DNA from: Algoriphagus ratkowskyi | GTDB lineage: Bacteria; Bacteroidota; Bacteroidia; Cytophagales; Cyclobacteriaceae | Reading direction: 5' to 3' | Assembly (NCBI RefSeq): GCF_002150505.1 | Contig: NZ_MSSV01000008.1 | Coordinates: 124,001 to 188,000 of the forward strand | Length of the DNA: 64,000 nt | Shown: positions 8,476-18,387 of the stretch, piece after piece | Position numbering within the stretch: position 1 is the first letter of the stretch | Layout: each line of letters begins with the position of its first letter | The notes under the pieces: generated by a model | Told to the model about the DNA's origin: nothing | Database searches by the model: none | Seen by the model: only the letters and a program-made list of their open reading frames with translations | Translations under genes and position numbers: made by a program

Positions 8476-10953
8476 ATGACGCGTAATTACCTTATACTTT
8501 TCCTCCTCCTTTTTAGCAGCCAGTCTTTCGCCCAATATATGGTGAAGGGAAAAGTGACTGATTCCTCAACTGGTGATCCTATTCCATTTGCTTCTGTTCT
8601 GCTGAAAGGTACTTCAGTAGGGATTTCCACAGACTTTGAAGGAAACTACAGTATAAAAGCAAGGACGCTTACAGATAGTATCATGGTGAGCTACCTCGGG
8701 TACATCAGCGCGGTCAAAGCTTTGCAAAAGGATACAGAGCAAACGATCAACTTTCAGCTCAAACCTTCAGATTTTGAAATGGAAACCTTCGTATTTACTG
8801 CGGGAGAGAACCCAGCCTTTGAAATAATTAGACAAGCAGTAGGTAGAAAAAAGGACTTTGATAAAAGAGAGTTAAAAGCTTATCAAACAAAGAATTATAC
8901 GAAGATTGAAATAGATATTGATCATGTCTCAGAAGACTTTTCAAATAGAAAATCCGTCCAGAAAATAACGGCCATACTTGACTCTATCAAGCAGCTGACT
9001 AACGATGAAGGGGAGAAAATACTGCCTGTATTCTTTTCTGAAACACTTTCCAAATTCTACTTTAGAACTAATCCTGAGCTGAGGAAAGAAGTGGTTGAGA
9101 AATCGAAAGTGACTGGTGTAGGTATCACCGATGGATCCACTACCTCACAAATTACTGGATCTGCTTTTCAGGAATACAACTTTTATAAAAATTGGCTATC
9201 AATCGTAGGAAAAGAGTTTGTATCTCCGATTGCTGATGGGTGGAAGCAGTTTTACGATTATGATTTAGTCGATTCAGTATTGGTGGGAAATGATTCCTGT
9301 TATTTATTGAAAGTATATCCATTACGAGAGCAAGACTTGGCATTCACTGGTACTATCTGGATAAACAAGGAAACGTATGGCTTGAAACAGGTTGATTTGA
9401 CAATCCCAAAGGAAGCAAACTTGAATTTTATAGAGCGAATTAAAATTCAGCAGGAGATGGTTCCTACTTCAGCAGGGCCTCTCATTCCTTCTAAAACTCG
9501 TGTGCAAATTAAAATAGGGCAGATTACTCCCAAAACTGCAGGGCTTTTGGCCAAATTTTATACATCGGCAGATAGCATCCAAGTAGGGGAACCTCGTCCT
9601 ACCTCTTTCTTCAACCAATCGGTAATCCTGATGCCAGACTTTGACGAAGCAAGTGAGGAGTTTTGGAAAGATAATCGACAGGATATCCTGACTCAGGAGG
9701 AAATTGCTGTCCTCAAAATGGTGGATACCTTGAAAAGAATCCCAATCATTCGTTTCTATTCTGAAGGCCTTAAGTTTTTTGGGACAGGTTATTTACCGAT
9801 TGGGAAAGTGGATATTGGGCCTTGGCCAGGCTTTTTCAATTACAACGACATAGAAGGTGTGAGGCTAGGAATGGGTTTCCGAACCAATATCAAGTTCAGC
9901 AATAAATGGGCTCTCTCAGGATACGCTGGCTATGGTTTCAAAGATACTGAACTTAAATATACTGCTAAAGTTACCCGAATATTGGACAGAACGCATTGGA
10001 CTTCTGTATCCTTATATACCCAAAAAGAAATTGATCAGGTAGGTTTGGAGATTTCAAGCTTGGAGGGTAACAGTGTCTTCCTAGCTGCAAGTAGATTTGG
10101 CACCTTGCGAAGACCCTATTTCAGCAGGAAGCATCAAATAGATTTTCAGCGGGAGTTTTTTAAAGGTTTCCTAATGTATTCAGATTTGACGTATATGAAT
10201 TTTGGTCCGCTATACAACTTTTATTATTTGGAAAAAGGGACTGGGGACTACAAATCTACTTTTGAAACCACAGAAGCGAAGATAGGTCTACGTTATGGTC
10301 GAGATGAAATGATCTTGATCAATGATAACCAGCGAGAATCTTTGGGGCCATTGAGATGGCCTATTTTTGACTTAAGCTATGCCAAAGGCATGGATTGGCT
10401 TGGCGGAGATATATCCTATTCCAAGTTGAATTTTTACATTTATCAGAGGTTGAACGTGGGCATGTTTGGAGTATCGCGATATGAGTTTGACGCGGGTAAA
10501 GTGTTTGGAGAAGTTCCGTATCCGGTATTGAAAAATCATCTGGGTAATGAGACTTTTTTCTATACATCAGCCGCGTTCAACACGATGAATTTCAATGAAT
10601 TTGCTTCAGATCAGTATGCAAGCTTGCGCTACAGACATTATTTTGAAGGCTTTTTGCTCAACAAAGTTCCATTGCTTAAGAAACTCAAGTGGCGTGCTGT
10701 GGCAAATGCAAATATTCTGTTTGGATCTGTGAGCGATAAAAATAGAGCAAATGCACCCACTACTGATCCTATGGGAAGTCCATTAGAAACCTTCGGGCGA
10801 CTTGACCCAAGGAAACCCTACGTGGAATTAGGTTATGGAATCGAAAATATTTTCAAATTCTTGAGAGTCGATTTCTTCCATAGAATGACTTATCTGGATA
10901 ATCCTGGTGCCAAGCCATTTGCAGTAAAAATCTCCGGACAGATTATACTTTAG
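8476..10953 (+). CDS. DUF5686 outer-membrane protein with carboxypeptidase-regulatory-like domain
   Basis: The 825-residue protein has a signal peptide ending SSQSFAQ (about residues 1-19). A CarboxypepD_reg-like domain follows at about 22-100, marked by VKGKVTDSSTGDPIPFASV and a YLGY turn. The long C-terminal region is rich in alternating aromatic residues (for example LSGYAGYGFKDTELKYTAKV), as in outer-membrane beta-barrels, and fits DUF5686. Many Bacteroidota surface proteins share this architecture; the function is not known. It is not a SusC homologue, since no plug domain is seen. The next gene starts 30 bases after its stop. Confidence 0.85.
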   Translation: MTRNYLILFLLLFSSQSFAQYMVKGKVTDSSTGDPIPFASVLLKGTSVGISTDFEGNYSIKARTLTDSIMVSYLGYISAVKALQKDTEQTINFQLKPSDFEMETFVFTAGENPAFEIIRQAVGRKKDFDKRELKAYQTKNYTKIEIDIDHVSEDFSNRKSVQKITAILDSIKQLTNDEGEKILPVFFSETLSKFYFRTNPELRKEVVEKSKVTGVGITDGSTTSQITGSAFQEYNFYKNWLSIVGKEFVSPIADGWKQFYDYDLVDSVLVGNDSCYLLKVYPLREQDLAFTGTIWINKETYGLKQVDLTIPKEANLNFIERIKIQQEMVPTSAGPLIPSKTRVQIKIGQITPKTAGLLAKFYTSADSIQVGEPRPTSFFNQSVILMPDFDEASEEFWKDNRQDILTQEEIAVLKMVDTLKRIPIIRFYSEGLKFFGTGYLPIGKVDIGPWPGFFNYNDIEGVRLGMGFRTNIKFSNKWALSGYAGYGFKDTELKYTAKVTRILDRTHWTSVSLYTQKEIDQVGLEISSLEGNSVFLAASRFGTLRRPYFSRKHQIDFQREFFKGFLMYSDLTYMNFGPLYNFYYLEKGTGDYKSTFETTEAKIGLRYGRDEMILINDNQRESLGPLRWPIFDLSYAKGMDWLGGDISYSKLNFYIYQRLNVGMFGVSRYEFDAGKVFGEVPYPVLKNHLGNETFFYTSAAFNTMNFNEFASDQYASLRYRHYFEGFLLNKVPLLKKLKWRAVANANILFGSVSDKNRANAPTTDPMGSPLETFGRLDPRKPYVELGYGIENIFKFLRVDFFHRMTYLDNPGAKPFAVKISGQIIL

Positions 10954-10983
10954 TTATCGGATTCTATTCACTATTTTGTGTGA

Positions 10984-12198
10984 ATGAAGAAACTACGTCT
11001 ATTTTTATTTTGCCTGCTAGCAGCCTTTTTTGCTGCCTGCTCATCTGGAGACCAAGCCAATTCAGAAAAAACCATCGATGATTTAGAAATCATCAAAGTT
11101 GACCTCTCTGAAGCTAGAGAAGGAAAGCTCTCAGAATTCTTTGAATCTGAGATAGAATATATCTGGCTAAAAGAAAATGTAAATGAAGGATTGTTAGGAA
11201 GAGGTGTAAATCAGATGTTTTTTCATGATGAGAAAATTTATGTTGTCGATACGCAAGGCTGTAAATGCATTCAGATTTTTGACGAAACAGGAAATTACCT
11301 CAATGAGATCAATGGCTATGGTGAAGGGCCAGGGCAATACGTACAGTTTTACTCTGCTGTTTTCAAGGATAATGAATTAATGCTATTGGGTGTACCTAAA
11401 AAGTTGATGTGGTTTGATTTGGAGGGAAAGTTTTTAAGAGAACAACAAGTAGATCAACAAATTGGGGCAGCAGCATATTCTGATAGTGAGGAAAGCTATT
11501 ATTTTTATACGAATGCTTCAGAAAAAGGAGACTTCTTTTTTGAATCTGTGAATGAAGCATTTCAAGATACGGTACGATCAATCCCTTTTGATGAGAATAC
11601 CTTTTACGGATACTATAGTGGAGCTTCCAGCCTTCAAAAACAAGGAGAAAAAATCTTTTTTGGAATGCCGTTGCAAGACACGATCTATGAAGCAAATGAA
11701 TCTCACTTGAAAGCTAGGTATGTTTGGGACTTTGGTAAGTATGGCCAGGACATCCAGGAAATGAAGAAATTTGATGTAGGAGTGGATGGTATGGCGTATA
11801 TAAGGTTCCAAAATTCTGAGGCGAAACTGTATTTTCAGGAAAACTGGTTTATTGTAGAAAATCTGCTCATTTCAAGCTTTAGGCATGAAGGACAATCTTT
11901 TTTAATGATTTACGATACGGAAACTCGGCAATCAAATTTGATTAAAAATCTTTTAGTCAATGATTTGGATGAATTGTACCCATTTGCAAATATTTACCTT
12001 CAGTTTACTGATAGTAAGGCTGGGAATTCAATTCCAGGTAAAACCCTTTATAATTTACTACAGAAAAAGAAAGAAGAACTCGGTCAGGAGGGCTTCGAGA
12101 AATACGTGAAAGGCAAGGGGAAGAACTTTGCGCAAGTAGCATTTGCAGCCAAAAACTCTGAAAATCCTGTGTTAATTGTCTATACAGTGAAAAAATAA
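10984..12198 (+). CDS. 6-bladed beta-propeller lipoprotein
   Basis: The 404-residue protein has a lipoprotein signal peptide with lipobox FFAAC and Cys19 as the acylation site. The body contains the repeat-like strands KIYVVDTQGCKCIQIFD and NEINGYGEGPGQY, typical of the 6-bladed beta-propeller (BF3164-like / DUF4934) lipoproteins common in Bacteroidota. It would be anchored in the outer membrane or periplasm. No catalytic residues can be named. It follows the DUF5686 gene on the same strand and may be co-transcribed. The 290 bases after it hold no gene that I can see. Confidence 0.75.
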   Translation: MKKLRLFLFCLLAAFFAACSSGDQANSEKTIDDLEIIKVDLSEAREGKLSEFFESEIEYIWLKENVNEGLLGRGVNQMFFHDEKIYVVDTQGCKCIQIFDETGNYLNEINGYGEGPGQYVQFYSAVFKDNELMLLGVPKKLMWFDLEGKFLREQQVDQQIGAAAYSDSEESYYFYTNASEKGDFFFESVNEAFQDTVRSIPFDENTFYGYYSGASSLQKQGEKIFFGMPLQDTIYEANESHLKARYVWDFGKYGQDIQEMKKFDVGVDGMAYIRFQNSEAKLYFQENWFIVENLLISSFRHEGQSFLMIYDTETRQSNLIKNLLVNDLDELYPFANIYLQFTDSKAGNSIPGKTLYNLLQKKKEELGQEGFEKYVKGKGKNFAQVAFAAKNSENPVLIVYTVKK

Positions 12199-12412
12199 GG
12201 TGTCTTTATCCAGTTGCAAGTGGGTGTTTCTGCAATTCGGATCAGTATAAGACAAAAAAGCGACTTATTGTAAGTTAAACACTAGTATTGAGGCTACTCC
12301 GGTCATCCGTCATCGGTCTTCCAGCTAAAGCAAAGCAAAGAAATAAGGTTACACGCATGATAGGAGATAATTAATAAATTGGCACTCATTTCCATATTCC
12401 TTTCCTATTTAT

Positions 12413-12443
12413 TTTTCGTTTGCAGCGCACTTTTGCATATTTG
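12413..12443 (+). promoter_or_regulatory. Probable thrS promoter
   Basis: TTTT, 19 bases, then CATATTTG approximates the Bacteroidota TTTG-N19-TAnnTTTG promoter. The start codon lies about 48 bases downstream. The infC promoter candidate has the same deviations. Confidence 0.4.
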
Positions 12444-12490
12444 CAACTTAATCTTGATGCCTGTTTGTATGGGCAGAAATAAAAACACAA

Positions 12491-14437
12491 ATGTCAGAAC
12501 AAATTAAAATTACCCTTCCAGATGGCACTGTGAAGGAGTACGAAAAAGGAACTACCGGACTACAGATTGCTGCAAGTATCAGCGAGGGTTTAGCGAGAAA
12601 CGTTCTAGCCGCCAAAGTAAACGGACAAGTTTGGGATGCTACCAGATCAATCAACGAAGATTCATCCATTCAATTATTGACCTGGAATGACGGAGAAGGC
12701 AAAAATACCTTTTGGCACTCTTCCGCTCACTTGCTTGCAGAAGCATTGGAAGCGCTTTATCCAGGGATCAAATTTGGTATAGGACCTCCAATCGAGACTG
12801 GTTTCTACTACGATGTAGATTTTGGTGATAAAATGCTTGATGGCTCCGAACTGGAAGCAATCGAGAAGAAAATCATCGAATTGGCTCGTGAGAAAAATGA
12901 GTACCTACGTTCAGACGTTTCCAAGAAAGATGCGATTTCATATTTCCAGGATAAAGGGGATGAGTATAAATTGGATCTTTTAGAAGGACTTGAGGATGGC
13001 ACGATCACTTTCTATCAGCAAGGAAACTTCGTAGATCTCTGTCGTGGTCCACATATTCCAAATACAGGTTTTGTAAAAGCTGTAAAACTGACCAACATCG
13101 CTGGAGCGTATTGGAGAGGAGACGAGAAGCGCAAAATGCTTACCCGTATTTACGGAGTTACTTTCCCCAAAGCTAAGGAGCTTACTGATTACCTGACTTT
13201 GTTAGAAGAGGCAAAAAAACGCGATCATAGAAAGCTAGGTCGTGAATTAGAGCTTTTCATGTTTTCTGAGAAAGTAGGAGCGGGTCTTCCGCTTTGGCTT
13301 CCAAAGGGCACCCTTTTGCGTGAGCGCTTAGTTAACTTCTTGAAAAAAGCACAGGATAAAGCAGGTTATCAGCAGGTAATAACGCCTCATATTGGCCATA
13401 AGGTTTTATATGAAACCTCTGGTCACTATGAGAAATACGGTAAAGATTCATTTCAGCCTATTGCTACGCCACATGAAGGCGAGGAGTTTTTGCTGAAACC
13501 TATGAACTGCCCGCATCACTGCGAGATCTATAAAAACAAGCCACATTCTTACAAAGAATTACCAATTCGCTACGCAGAGTTTGGAACGGTATATCGCTAC
13601 GAGCAAAGTGGAGAGCTTCACGGTTTGACCCGTGTGAGAGGTTTTACTCAGGATGATGCGCACATCTTCTGTCGCCCAGATCAGGTGAAAGAGGAGTTTA
13701 TCAAAGTAATTGATTTGGTGCTTTATGTGTTCAAAGCTTTGGGTTTTGAAGATTATACGGCTCAAATTTCCTTGAGAGATCCAGAAAATGCTTCCAAGTA
13801 CATTGGTGGTGATGAAAACTGGAACAAAGCAGAAGCTGCAATTATTGAAGCCGCGGCTGAAAAAGGATTAATTACTGTCACTGAGCTCGGTGAAGCGGCG
13901 TTCTATGGCCCTAAGCTAGATTTCATGGTGAAGGATGCTTTGGGAAGAAAATGGCAGTTGGGAACTATCCAAGTGGATTATAACTTACCAGAACGATTCG
14001 AGTTGGAATATATTGGCTCGGACAATCAGAAGCATAGACCAGTGATGATTCACAGAGCACCGTTTGGTTCTTTGGAACGCTTCGTCGCGGTACTTATTGA
14101 GCACTGTGCTGGCAACTTCCCGCTATGGCTTTCTCCAGAGCAAATCAATATTTTACCTATTTCTGAAAAATATGTAGAATATGCTGAAGAGATAAAAATA
14201 CTTCTTGAGGACGCAGGAATATCAGGTTCTATAGACAACAGAGATGAGAAGATCGGAAGAAAAATCCGTGACTCTGAAGTTAAAAAAGTGCCTTTCATGC
14301 TAATAGTGGGGGAAAAGGAGCAGGAAGAGCGAAAGCTTTCTGTCCGTAAACATGGTGAAGGAGATCTAGGTAACTTCTCAGCGGAGGAGTTTATAAATTA
14401 TTTTCAAGGCATTATTTCAGCATCTTTGAGTAAGTAA
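12491..14437 (+). CDS. thrS: Threonine--tRNA ligase
   Basis: This 648-residue class II synthetase joins threonine to tRNA-Thr. It shows an N-terminal TGS domain (from residue 1, starting [18 protein letters not shown]), the editing-domain [12 protein letters not shown] motif near residue 77, and the catalytic core with [24 protein letters not shown] and [13 protein letters not shown]. The Cys and His residues in these three motifs are the expected zinc ligands. The C-terminal anticodon-binding domain ends the protein. It heads the translation cluster thrS-infC-rpmI-rplT, an order shared by many bacteria. Length and motifs are complete. Confidence 0.97.
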   Translation: MSEQIKITLPDGTVKEYEKGTTGLQIAASISEGLARNVLAAKVNGQVWDATRSINEDSSIQLLTWNDGEGKNTFWHSSAHLLAEALEALYPGIKFGIGPPIETGFYYDVDFGDKMLDGSELEAIEKKIIELAREKNEYLRSDVSKKDAISYFQDKGDEYKLDLLEGLEDGTITFYQQGNFVDLCRGPHIPNTGFVKAVKLTNIAGAYWRGDEKRKMLTRIYGVTFPKAKELTDYLTLLEEAKKRDHRKLGRELELFMFSEKVGAGLPLWLPKGTLLRERLVNFLKKAQDKAGYQQVITPHIGHKVLYETSGHYEKYGKDSFQPIATPHEGEEFLLKPMNCPHHCEIYKNKPHSYKELPIRYAEFGTVYRYEQSGELHGLTRVRGFTQDDAHIFCRPDQVKEEFIKVIDLVLYVFKALGFEDYTAQISLRDPENASKYIGGDENWNKAEAAIIEAAAEKGLITVTELGEAAFYGPKLDFMVKDALGRKWQLGTIQVDYNLPERFELEYIGSDNQKHRPVMIHRAPFGSLERFVAVLIEHCAGNFPLWLSPEQINILPISEKYVEYAEEIKILLEDAGISGSIDNRDEKIGRKIRDSEVKKVPFMLIVGEKEQEERKLSVRKHGEGDLGNFSAEEFINYFQGIISASLSK

Positions 14438-14461
14438 TACTAAGTTATTATTTAATTCAGT

Positions 14462-14492
14462 TTTTCTTAATTAGAAATAATTCCGATATTTG
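14462..14492 (+). promoter_or_regulatory. Probable infC promoter
   Basis: TTTT, 19 bases, then GATATTTG lies just after the thrS stop codon, with the infC start 33 bases further on. It suggests that infC-rpmI-rplT can be transcribed without thrS. Confidence 0.4.
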
Positions 14493-14524
14493 CATCCAAT
14501 TTCATAAAAACAATCAACGCAAAC

Positions 14525-15079
14525 TTGAGAAACCAAAGACAACCCTATAGAGGTAGACAGGAAGAGCCTTATAAAGTAAACCACAAAATCAGAGCACGTG
14601 AAGTGAGACTGGTGGGAGATTTCGTAGAAGGCGGCAACGCATTGCTTCCACTTGAAAAAGCCATCAAACTTGCTCAGGACAACGACTTAGATCTTGTAGA
14701 GATTTCTCCAACTGTCGATCCTCCAGTTTGTAAAATTCTTGACTACGCTAAGTTTAAATACGAGCAGAAAAAGAAGCAGAAGGAGATCAAATCCAATGCA
14801 GCGAAGATTGTTTTGAAGGAAATCAGATTCGGACCGAATACGGATGAGCATGATTACAATTTCAAATTGAAGCATGCAATCAACTTCTTGAAGGAAGGTG
14901 CTAAAGTGAAAGCATACGTACATTTCGTAGGTCGTAGCATTGTGTTTAAAGAAAGAGGAGAGATGCTACTTCTTAAATTTGCTCAGGCACTAGCTGAATT
15001 CGGTGCAGTAGAGCAGCTTCCAAAAATGGAAGGAAAGAGAATGAACATTTTCATCGCTCCGAAGGCAGGAAAGAAATAA
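14525..15079 (+). CDS. infC: Translation initiation factor IF-3
   Basis: The 184-residue protein contains the IF-3 N-domain ([14 protein letters not shown]), a lysine-rich linker ([12 protein letters not shown]), and the C-domain ([20 protein letters not shown]). IF-3 binds the 30S subunit and proofreads start codons. The start is a TTG; upstream in frame there is no ATG or GTG before a stop. In E. coli infC uses a rare AUU start for autoregulation, so a weak start here may have the same purpose, which is an inference. It is followed by rpmI 26 bases later. Confidence 0.96.
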   Translation: MRNQRQPYRGRQEEPYKVNHKIRAREVRLVGDFVEGGNALLPLEKAIKLAQDNDLDLVEISPTVDPPVCKILDYAKFKYEQKKKQKEIKSNAAKIVLKEIRFGPNTDEHDYNFKLKHAINFLKEGAKVKAYVHFVGRSIVFKERGEMLLLKFAQALAEFGAVEQLPKMEGKRMNIFIAPKAGKK

Positions 15080-15105
15080 ATTTCAACTAATATAAATACA
15101 GCAAA

Positions 15106-15300
15106 ATGCCAAAGGTAAAAACCAAATCCGGTGCAAAGAAGAGGTTCGCTTTAACGGGAACCGGCAAAATCAAAAGGAAACACGCTTTCAAAAGCCACAT
15201 CCTGACCAAGAAAGCTACCAAGAGAAAGAGAAACTTGACTAAAACAGGTCTAGTTCACGAATCTGACGAAGGTAGAGTGAGAGCAATGTTGAGAATCTGA
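15106..15300 (+). CDS. rpmI: 50S ribosomal protein L35
   Basis: This 64-residue basic protein begins [14 protein letters not shown] and contains [14 protein letters not shown], both L35 signatures. The length is normal. It lies between infC and rplT as in most bacteria. Confidence 0.97.
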   Translation: MPKVKTKSGAKKRFALTGTGKIKRKHAFKSHILTKKATKRKRNLTKTGLVHESDEGRVRAMLRI

Positions 15301-15347
15301 TTCTCTGCAGTAGCTTAAAAATTAATTAATTAAGGTTTATTTATTCA

Positions 15348-15385
15348 CCAGGCACACTGGTTTCCAAGATCCCGATAATTCGGGA
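15348..15385 (+). promoter_or_regulatory. Two small inverted repeats ahead of rplT
   Basis: The rpmI-rplT gap holds CCAG-N5-CTGG followed by TCCCGATAATTCGGGA, which can form two consecutive hairpins 27-64 bases upstream of the rplT start. L20 is known to repress its own operon by binding leader RNA in other bacteria, so a role in L20 control is possible. The second palindrome resembles one at 53347-53364 and may instead be a dispersed repeat. Confidence 0.35.
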
Positions 15386-15411
15386 CACCATGCGTCAAAA
15401 AACAAAACACT

Positions 15412-15756
15412 ATGCCTAGATCGGTAAACGCGGTTGCGTCCAGAGCAAGAAGAAAAAAAGTGCTAAAAGCCACAAGAGGTTACTTCGGAAGAGGTAGCAA
15501 CGTTTGGACAGTAGCCAAAAACAAGTATGAGAAAGGTCTTCAGTATGCGTACAGAGATCGTAAAGCAAAGAAAAGAGAATTCAGAGCTTTATGGATTCAG
15601 CGTATCAACGCAGGTGCTAGAATGCACGGCGTATCCTATTCTCAATTAATGGGTTTATTGAAGAAAGGTGAAATCGAACTTAACCGTAAGGTTTTGGCAG
15701 ATCTAGCCATGAATCATCCTGAAGCATTTAAAGCTGTAGTTGAAACTGTAAAATAA
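15412..15756 (+). CDS. rplT: 50S ribosomal protein L20
   Basis: The 114-residue protein begins [19 protein letters not shown] and contains [20 protein letters not shown], both diagnostic for L20. It binds 23S rRNA early in 50S assembly. It is the last gene of the cluster and is followed by a strong terminator. Confidence 0.97.
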   Translation: MPRSVNAVASRARRKKVLKATRGYFGRGSNVWTVAKNKYEKGLQYAYRDRKAKKREFRALWIQRINAGARMHGVSYSQLMGLLKKGEIELNRKVLADLAMNHPEAFKAVVETVK

Positions 15757-15778
15757 GGACGCACTGCCTTATTTTATT

Positions 15779-15806
15779 AAAAGCCTTCCTTCGGGGAGGC
15801 TTTTTT
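15779..15806. terminator. Strong bidirectional terminator after rplT
   Basis: An 11-base-pair stem (AAAAGCCTTCC / GGGAGGCTTTT) closes a TTCG tetraloop and is flanked by T on one side and A on the other. It lies between the convergent rplT and the Nramp-like gene and can serve both. Confidence 0.85.
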
Positions 15807-15872
15807 GATTATGGCGTTTTTTAACTGCCATTATACCCAAATAATCAGTAAGTTAATTGAAAGTAAAATTTT

Positions 15873-17189
15873 CTAGAAAAGCTTCACAATACCATAGATA
15901 GAAACCAACCCAATAGAAAATACGCTTAGCCAGAATAGTATGCTTGAGAAAAGCCCTGAAGCTAGATTTAAAGCATTATTCTTTATGCGAAACTGAATGG
16001 CTGCATAAACAACCAATAGTAGCAATACAGAACCTACCACGCCTCCAGATAAAACCATAAAAGCTGGGAGTTTTACAAAAGCAAAGGCAATTGCCCAAAG
16101 AATTGGTAATACCCAGGCCAAGATCGCCACCCATCTTTTTCTGGTTTTCAAATTTTGCCAATCTATCCAACCAAATTCACCGAAGATGTCTGGAAACAAT
16201 CTTGTCCAGTAAGCAAGTGTAGCAAATACACTAGAGAAAAGCACAAAGAAAGCCCCGGAGATATAGGCCAAGCGAGCGTTTTCGCCCAAGGTTTGTGTGT
16301 AAATATTGGCAAGGGTTTCTATGAGTTGGTTGCCAGATGGGATATCCGCATTGCCATAGAGTATGGAAGCTCCCAGTAAATAGAACGCTGCAGTGACTAC
16401 AGTGTAAATCATCATGGCCACAATTGCATCCAGATACATGATTTTTATCCAGCCATTCGCCCGATTTTTCCATTCTTCAGTACCATCATTTTCGCCAGTA
16501 TATTTAGCATAGCCTTTTTCCAAACACCAATAGGTATAAGCTATAATCTCGTCGCTTGCGACTCCAGTGATACCAAAAGCACCTATGGCTACAAAAACCA
16601 AGTTGGAAGGCAACTCAAAAGCTAAGCCACTCAGCACGTCCGAAAATGTAAATGCATACGGACTATAGCTTACAGCAATAACCGATGCAAGCGTAAAAAC
16701 AGTAAAACCCACCACCATTACCATAGAAGTCTTCTCTACAATGCTGTAGTAATTTCTGTAAATCAATAAGCTAGTAACTGCCCCCAAAATGAAAGCAAGT
16801 AAAATAGGGGAGAGTTGGGGCAAAAGCATACTAAGTGCAATGGCGGCTCCACCGATCATTCCACCTAGCTGAAGAATTTTGAAAAGTGTTAAGAGAAACG
16901 TAGTCCAAACTGCCCAGTTTTTTGGACCTGGCAACTTAGAAAATGAACCCATCAGCGGCTTACCAGTTACAATAGCATTTTTTCCAAACTCCAGCTGAAT
17001 GGCGACTTTGACCAAACAACTGACCAGGATGACCCAAAACGTGATAAATCCACCTTCTGCTCCGAGTACTGTCGTAGCGATCAATTCCCCTGATCCAACA
17101 ATGGAAGCTGAAAGTATAAATCCAGGTCCGAGAAACTTGAGTTTTTGAAATAATGAGGTTGGTGGATTCTTTATTTCGGGTGATATCAT
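15873..17189 (-). CDS. Nramp-related membrane transporter lacking the DPGN motif
   Basis: The 438-residue protein has about 11 hydrophobic segments and aligns by eye with Nramp metal transporters from residue 14 (KLKFLGPGFILSASIVGSGE). Canonical Nramp proteins carry DPGN in the first helix and M-P-H in helix six as metal ligands. Here the first position reads IVGSGELIAT and the helix-six region reads AFGITGVASDEI, so neither motif is present. The fold is well supported; manganese or iron transport is not. It may belong to an Nramp-related clade with another substrate. It is transcribed alone. Confidence 0.8.
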   Translation of the reverse strand: MISPEIKNPPTSLFQKLKFLGPGFILSASIVGSGELIATTVLGAEGGFITFWVILVSCLVKVAIQLEFGKNAIVTGKPLMGSFSKLPGPKNWAVWTTFLLTLFKILQLGGMIGGAAIALSMLLPQLSPILLAFILGAVTSLLIYRNYYSIVEKTSMVMVVGFTVFTLASVIAVSYSPYAFTFSDVLSGLAFELPSNLVFVAIGAFGITGVASDEIIAYTYWCLEKGYAKYTGENDGTEEWKNRANGWIKIMYLDAIVAMMIYTVVTAAFYLLGASILYGNADIPSGNQLIETLANIYTQTLGENARLAYISGAFFVLFSSVFATLAYWTRLFPDIFGEFGWIDWQNLKTRKRWVAILAWVLPILWAIAFAFVKLPAFMVLSGGVVGSVLLLLVVYAAIQFRIKNNALNLASGLFSSILFWLSVFSIGLVSIYGIVKLF

Positions 17190-17257
17190 TTACTAAAATA
17201 GAAAAATATACTATCGCAAGTTAATTGGATATTGTATTGAAGCTTGCTGTTAGGTTG

Positions 17258-17340
17258 AATGGGGAAGAGTGGAAAGTAAGAATAGAGAGCAGAACGTTAA
17301 GAGTAGAGATTAAGAGATTGGAGAATAGAGATTAGATTGA
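17258..17340. repeat. Purine-rich low-complexity repeat, copy 1
   Basis: The spacer repeats variants of AGAGATTGGAGAATAGAGATT several times. Similar strings occur at 23283-23336 and 25604-25641. Confidence 0.6.
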
Positions 17341-17343
17341 TTA

Positions 17344-17390
17344 TTTGCAGACCTTTTTATCAATTTAATTTTGATAATTTGAGTCAAATT
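17344..17390 (+). promoter_or_regulatory. nag operon promoter with two overlapping palindromes
   Basis: TTTG at 17344-17347, an 18-base spacer and TAATTTTG at 17366-17373 form a good Bacteroidota promoter. The -7 box lies inside the palindrome TTATCAA-N7-TTGATAA (17357-17377). A second palindrome, AATTTGA-G-TCAAATT, follows at 17376-17390, where transcription would start. This is the layout of a repressor operator. The regulator is not encoded next to the operon. nagB starts 28 bases further on. Confidence 0.6.
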
Positions 17391-17418
17391 AAAAACCACC
17401 CCTAAAAAAGCTATTTCT

Positions 17419-18159
17419 ATGAATTTATCGATTTGTCAAAAGCCCGCAGAATTAGGAGAGTTAGCTGGAAAAGAAGGGGCTGCCCTGATCAAAGCCGCAA
17501 TTCAAAAGAAAGGCTTTGCCAATATCATCTTAGCCACTGGCACCAGTCAATTTGAGACTTTAGAACAACTTTTGGCTGAAATAGACATCGACTGGTCCAA
17601 GGTGACTGTTTTTCATTTAGATGAATATTTAGGCTTGCCGATTACCCATCCGGCAAGTTTTAGGAAATATTTACTGGAACGTTTTTTTATTCATTTACCC
17701 CAAATAAAAGCCTACTTTTTAATTAATGGGGAAGTCAATCCTGCAGTCGAATGCGCACGCTTAGGAGAATTAATCAGAAATAATCCAATCGATGTAGCGT
17801 TTGTGGGAATCGGTGAAAACGGCCACCTTGCTTTCAATGATCCGCCGGCAGATTTTGAGACGGATCATCCCTATATCGTGGTTGATCTCGATCAAGCCTG
17901 CCGAATGCAGCAATTCGGTGAAGGCTGGTTTCCCAGTTTGGAGGCAGTTCCACAACAGGCAATCAGCATGTCTATTAGGCAAATCATGAAATCCAAAGCT
18001 ATCATCTGCTCCGTGCCAGATACTCGAAAAGCATTGGCTATAAAAAATTGCATAGAAGGTTCAATCAGCCGAGATCATCCAGCTTCAATTCTTAAAAGCC
18101 ACTCGAATTACCACTTATTTTTAGACGAAGGTTCCTCGTCACTGCTTTCCGGCCATTGA
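17419..18159 (+). CDS. nagB: Glucosamine-6-phosphate deaminase
   Basis: The 246-residue protein converts glucosamine-6-phosphate to fructose-6-phosphate and ammonia. It has the substrate motif ATGTSQFETLEQL, the FHLDEYLGLP segment with the catalytic Asp, and VGIGENGHLAFNDPP carrying the catalytic His. In E. coli NagB the last segment reads D-G-H...E; here it is N-G-H...D, a variant that I recall as common in shorter Bacteroidota enzymes. It opens the GlcNAc operon and is followed by the transporter after 228 bases in which I see no gene. Confidence 0.9.
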   Translation: MNLSICQKPAELGELAGKEGAALIKAAIQKKGFANIILATGTSQFETLEQLLAEIDIDWSKVTVFHLDEYLGLPITHPASFRKYLLERFFIHLPQIKAYFLINGEVNPAVECARLGELIRNNPIDVAFVGIGENGHLAFNDPPADFETDHPYIVVDLDQACRMQQFGEGWFPSLEAVPQQAISMSIRQIMKSKAIICSVPDTRKALAIKNCIEGSISRDHPASILKSHSNYHLFLDEGSSSLLSGH

Positions 18160-18387
18160 TCGGAAAAGTCTTGTGTAGCTGAAGAAAAGTTTTGTATTTA
18201 TAGGAATAATCAAATGAACATTTTGAGTATTATGTGTTTATCTATAAGTAGGAAAAGCAAAAATATATTTCGGGTCACATATATTATTTAGCGTTTCGGT
18301 TGTCTGTTTCAGATATGAAGAAATTGGGCCTTTACTCACGAAAACACATAATTCCAAAATTCTAATCGCTTTCATCCCAAAAGAACT

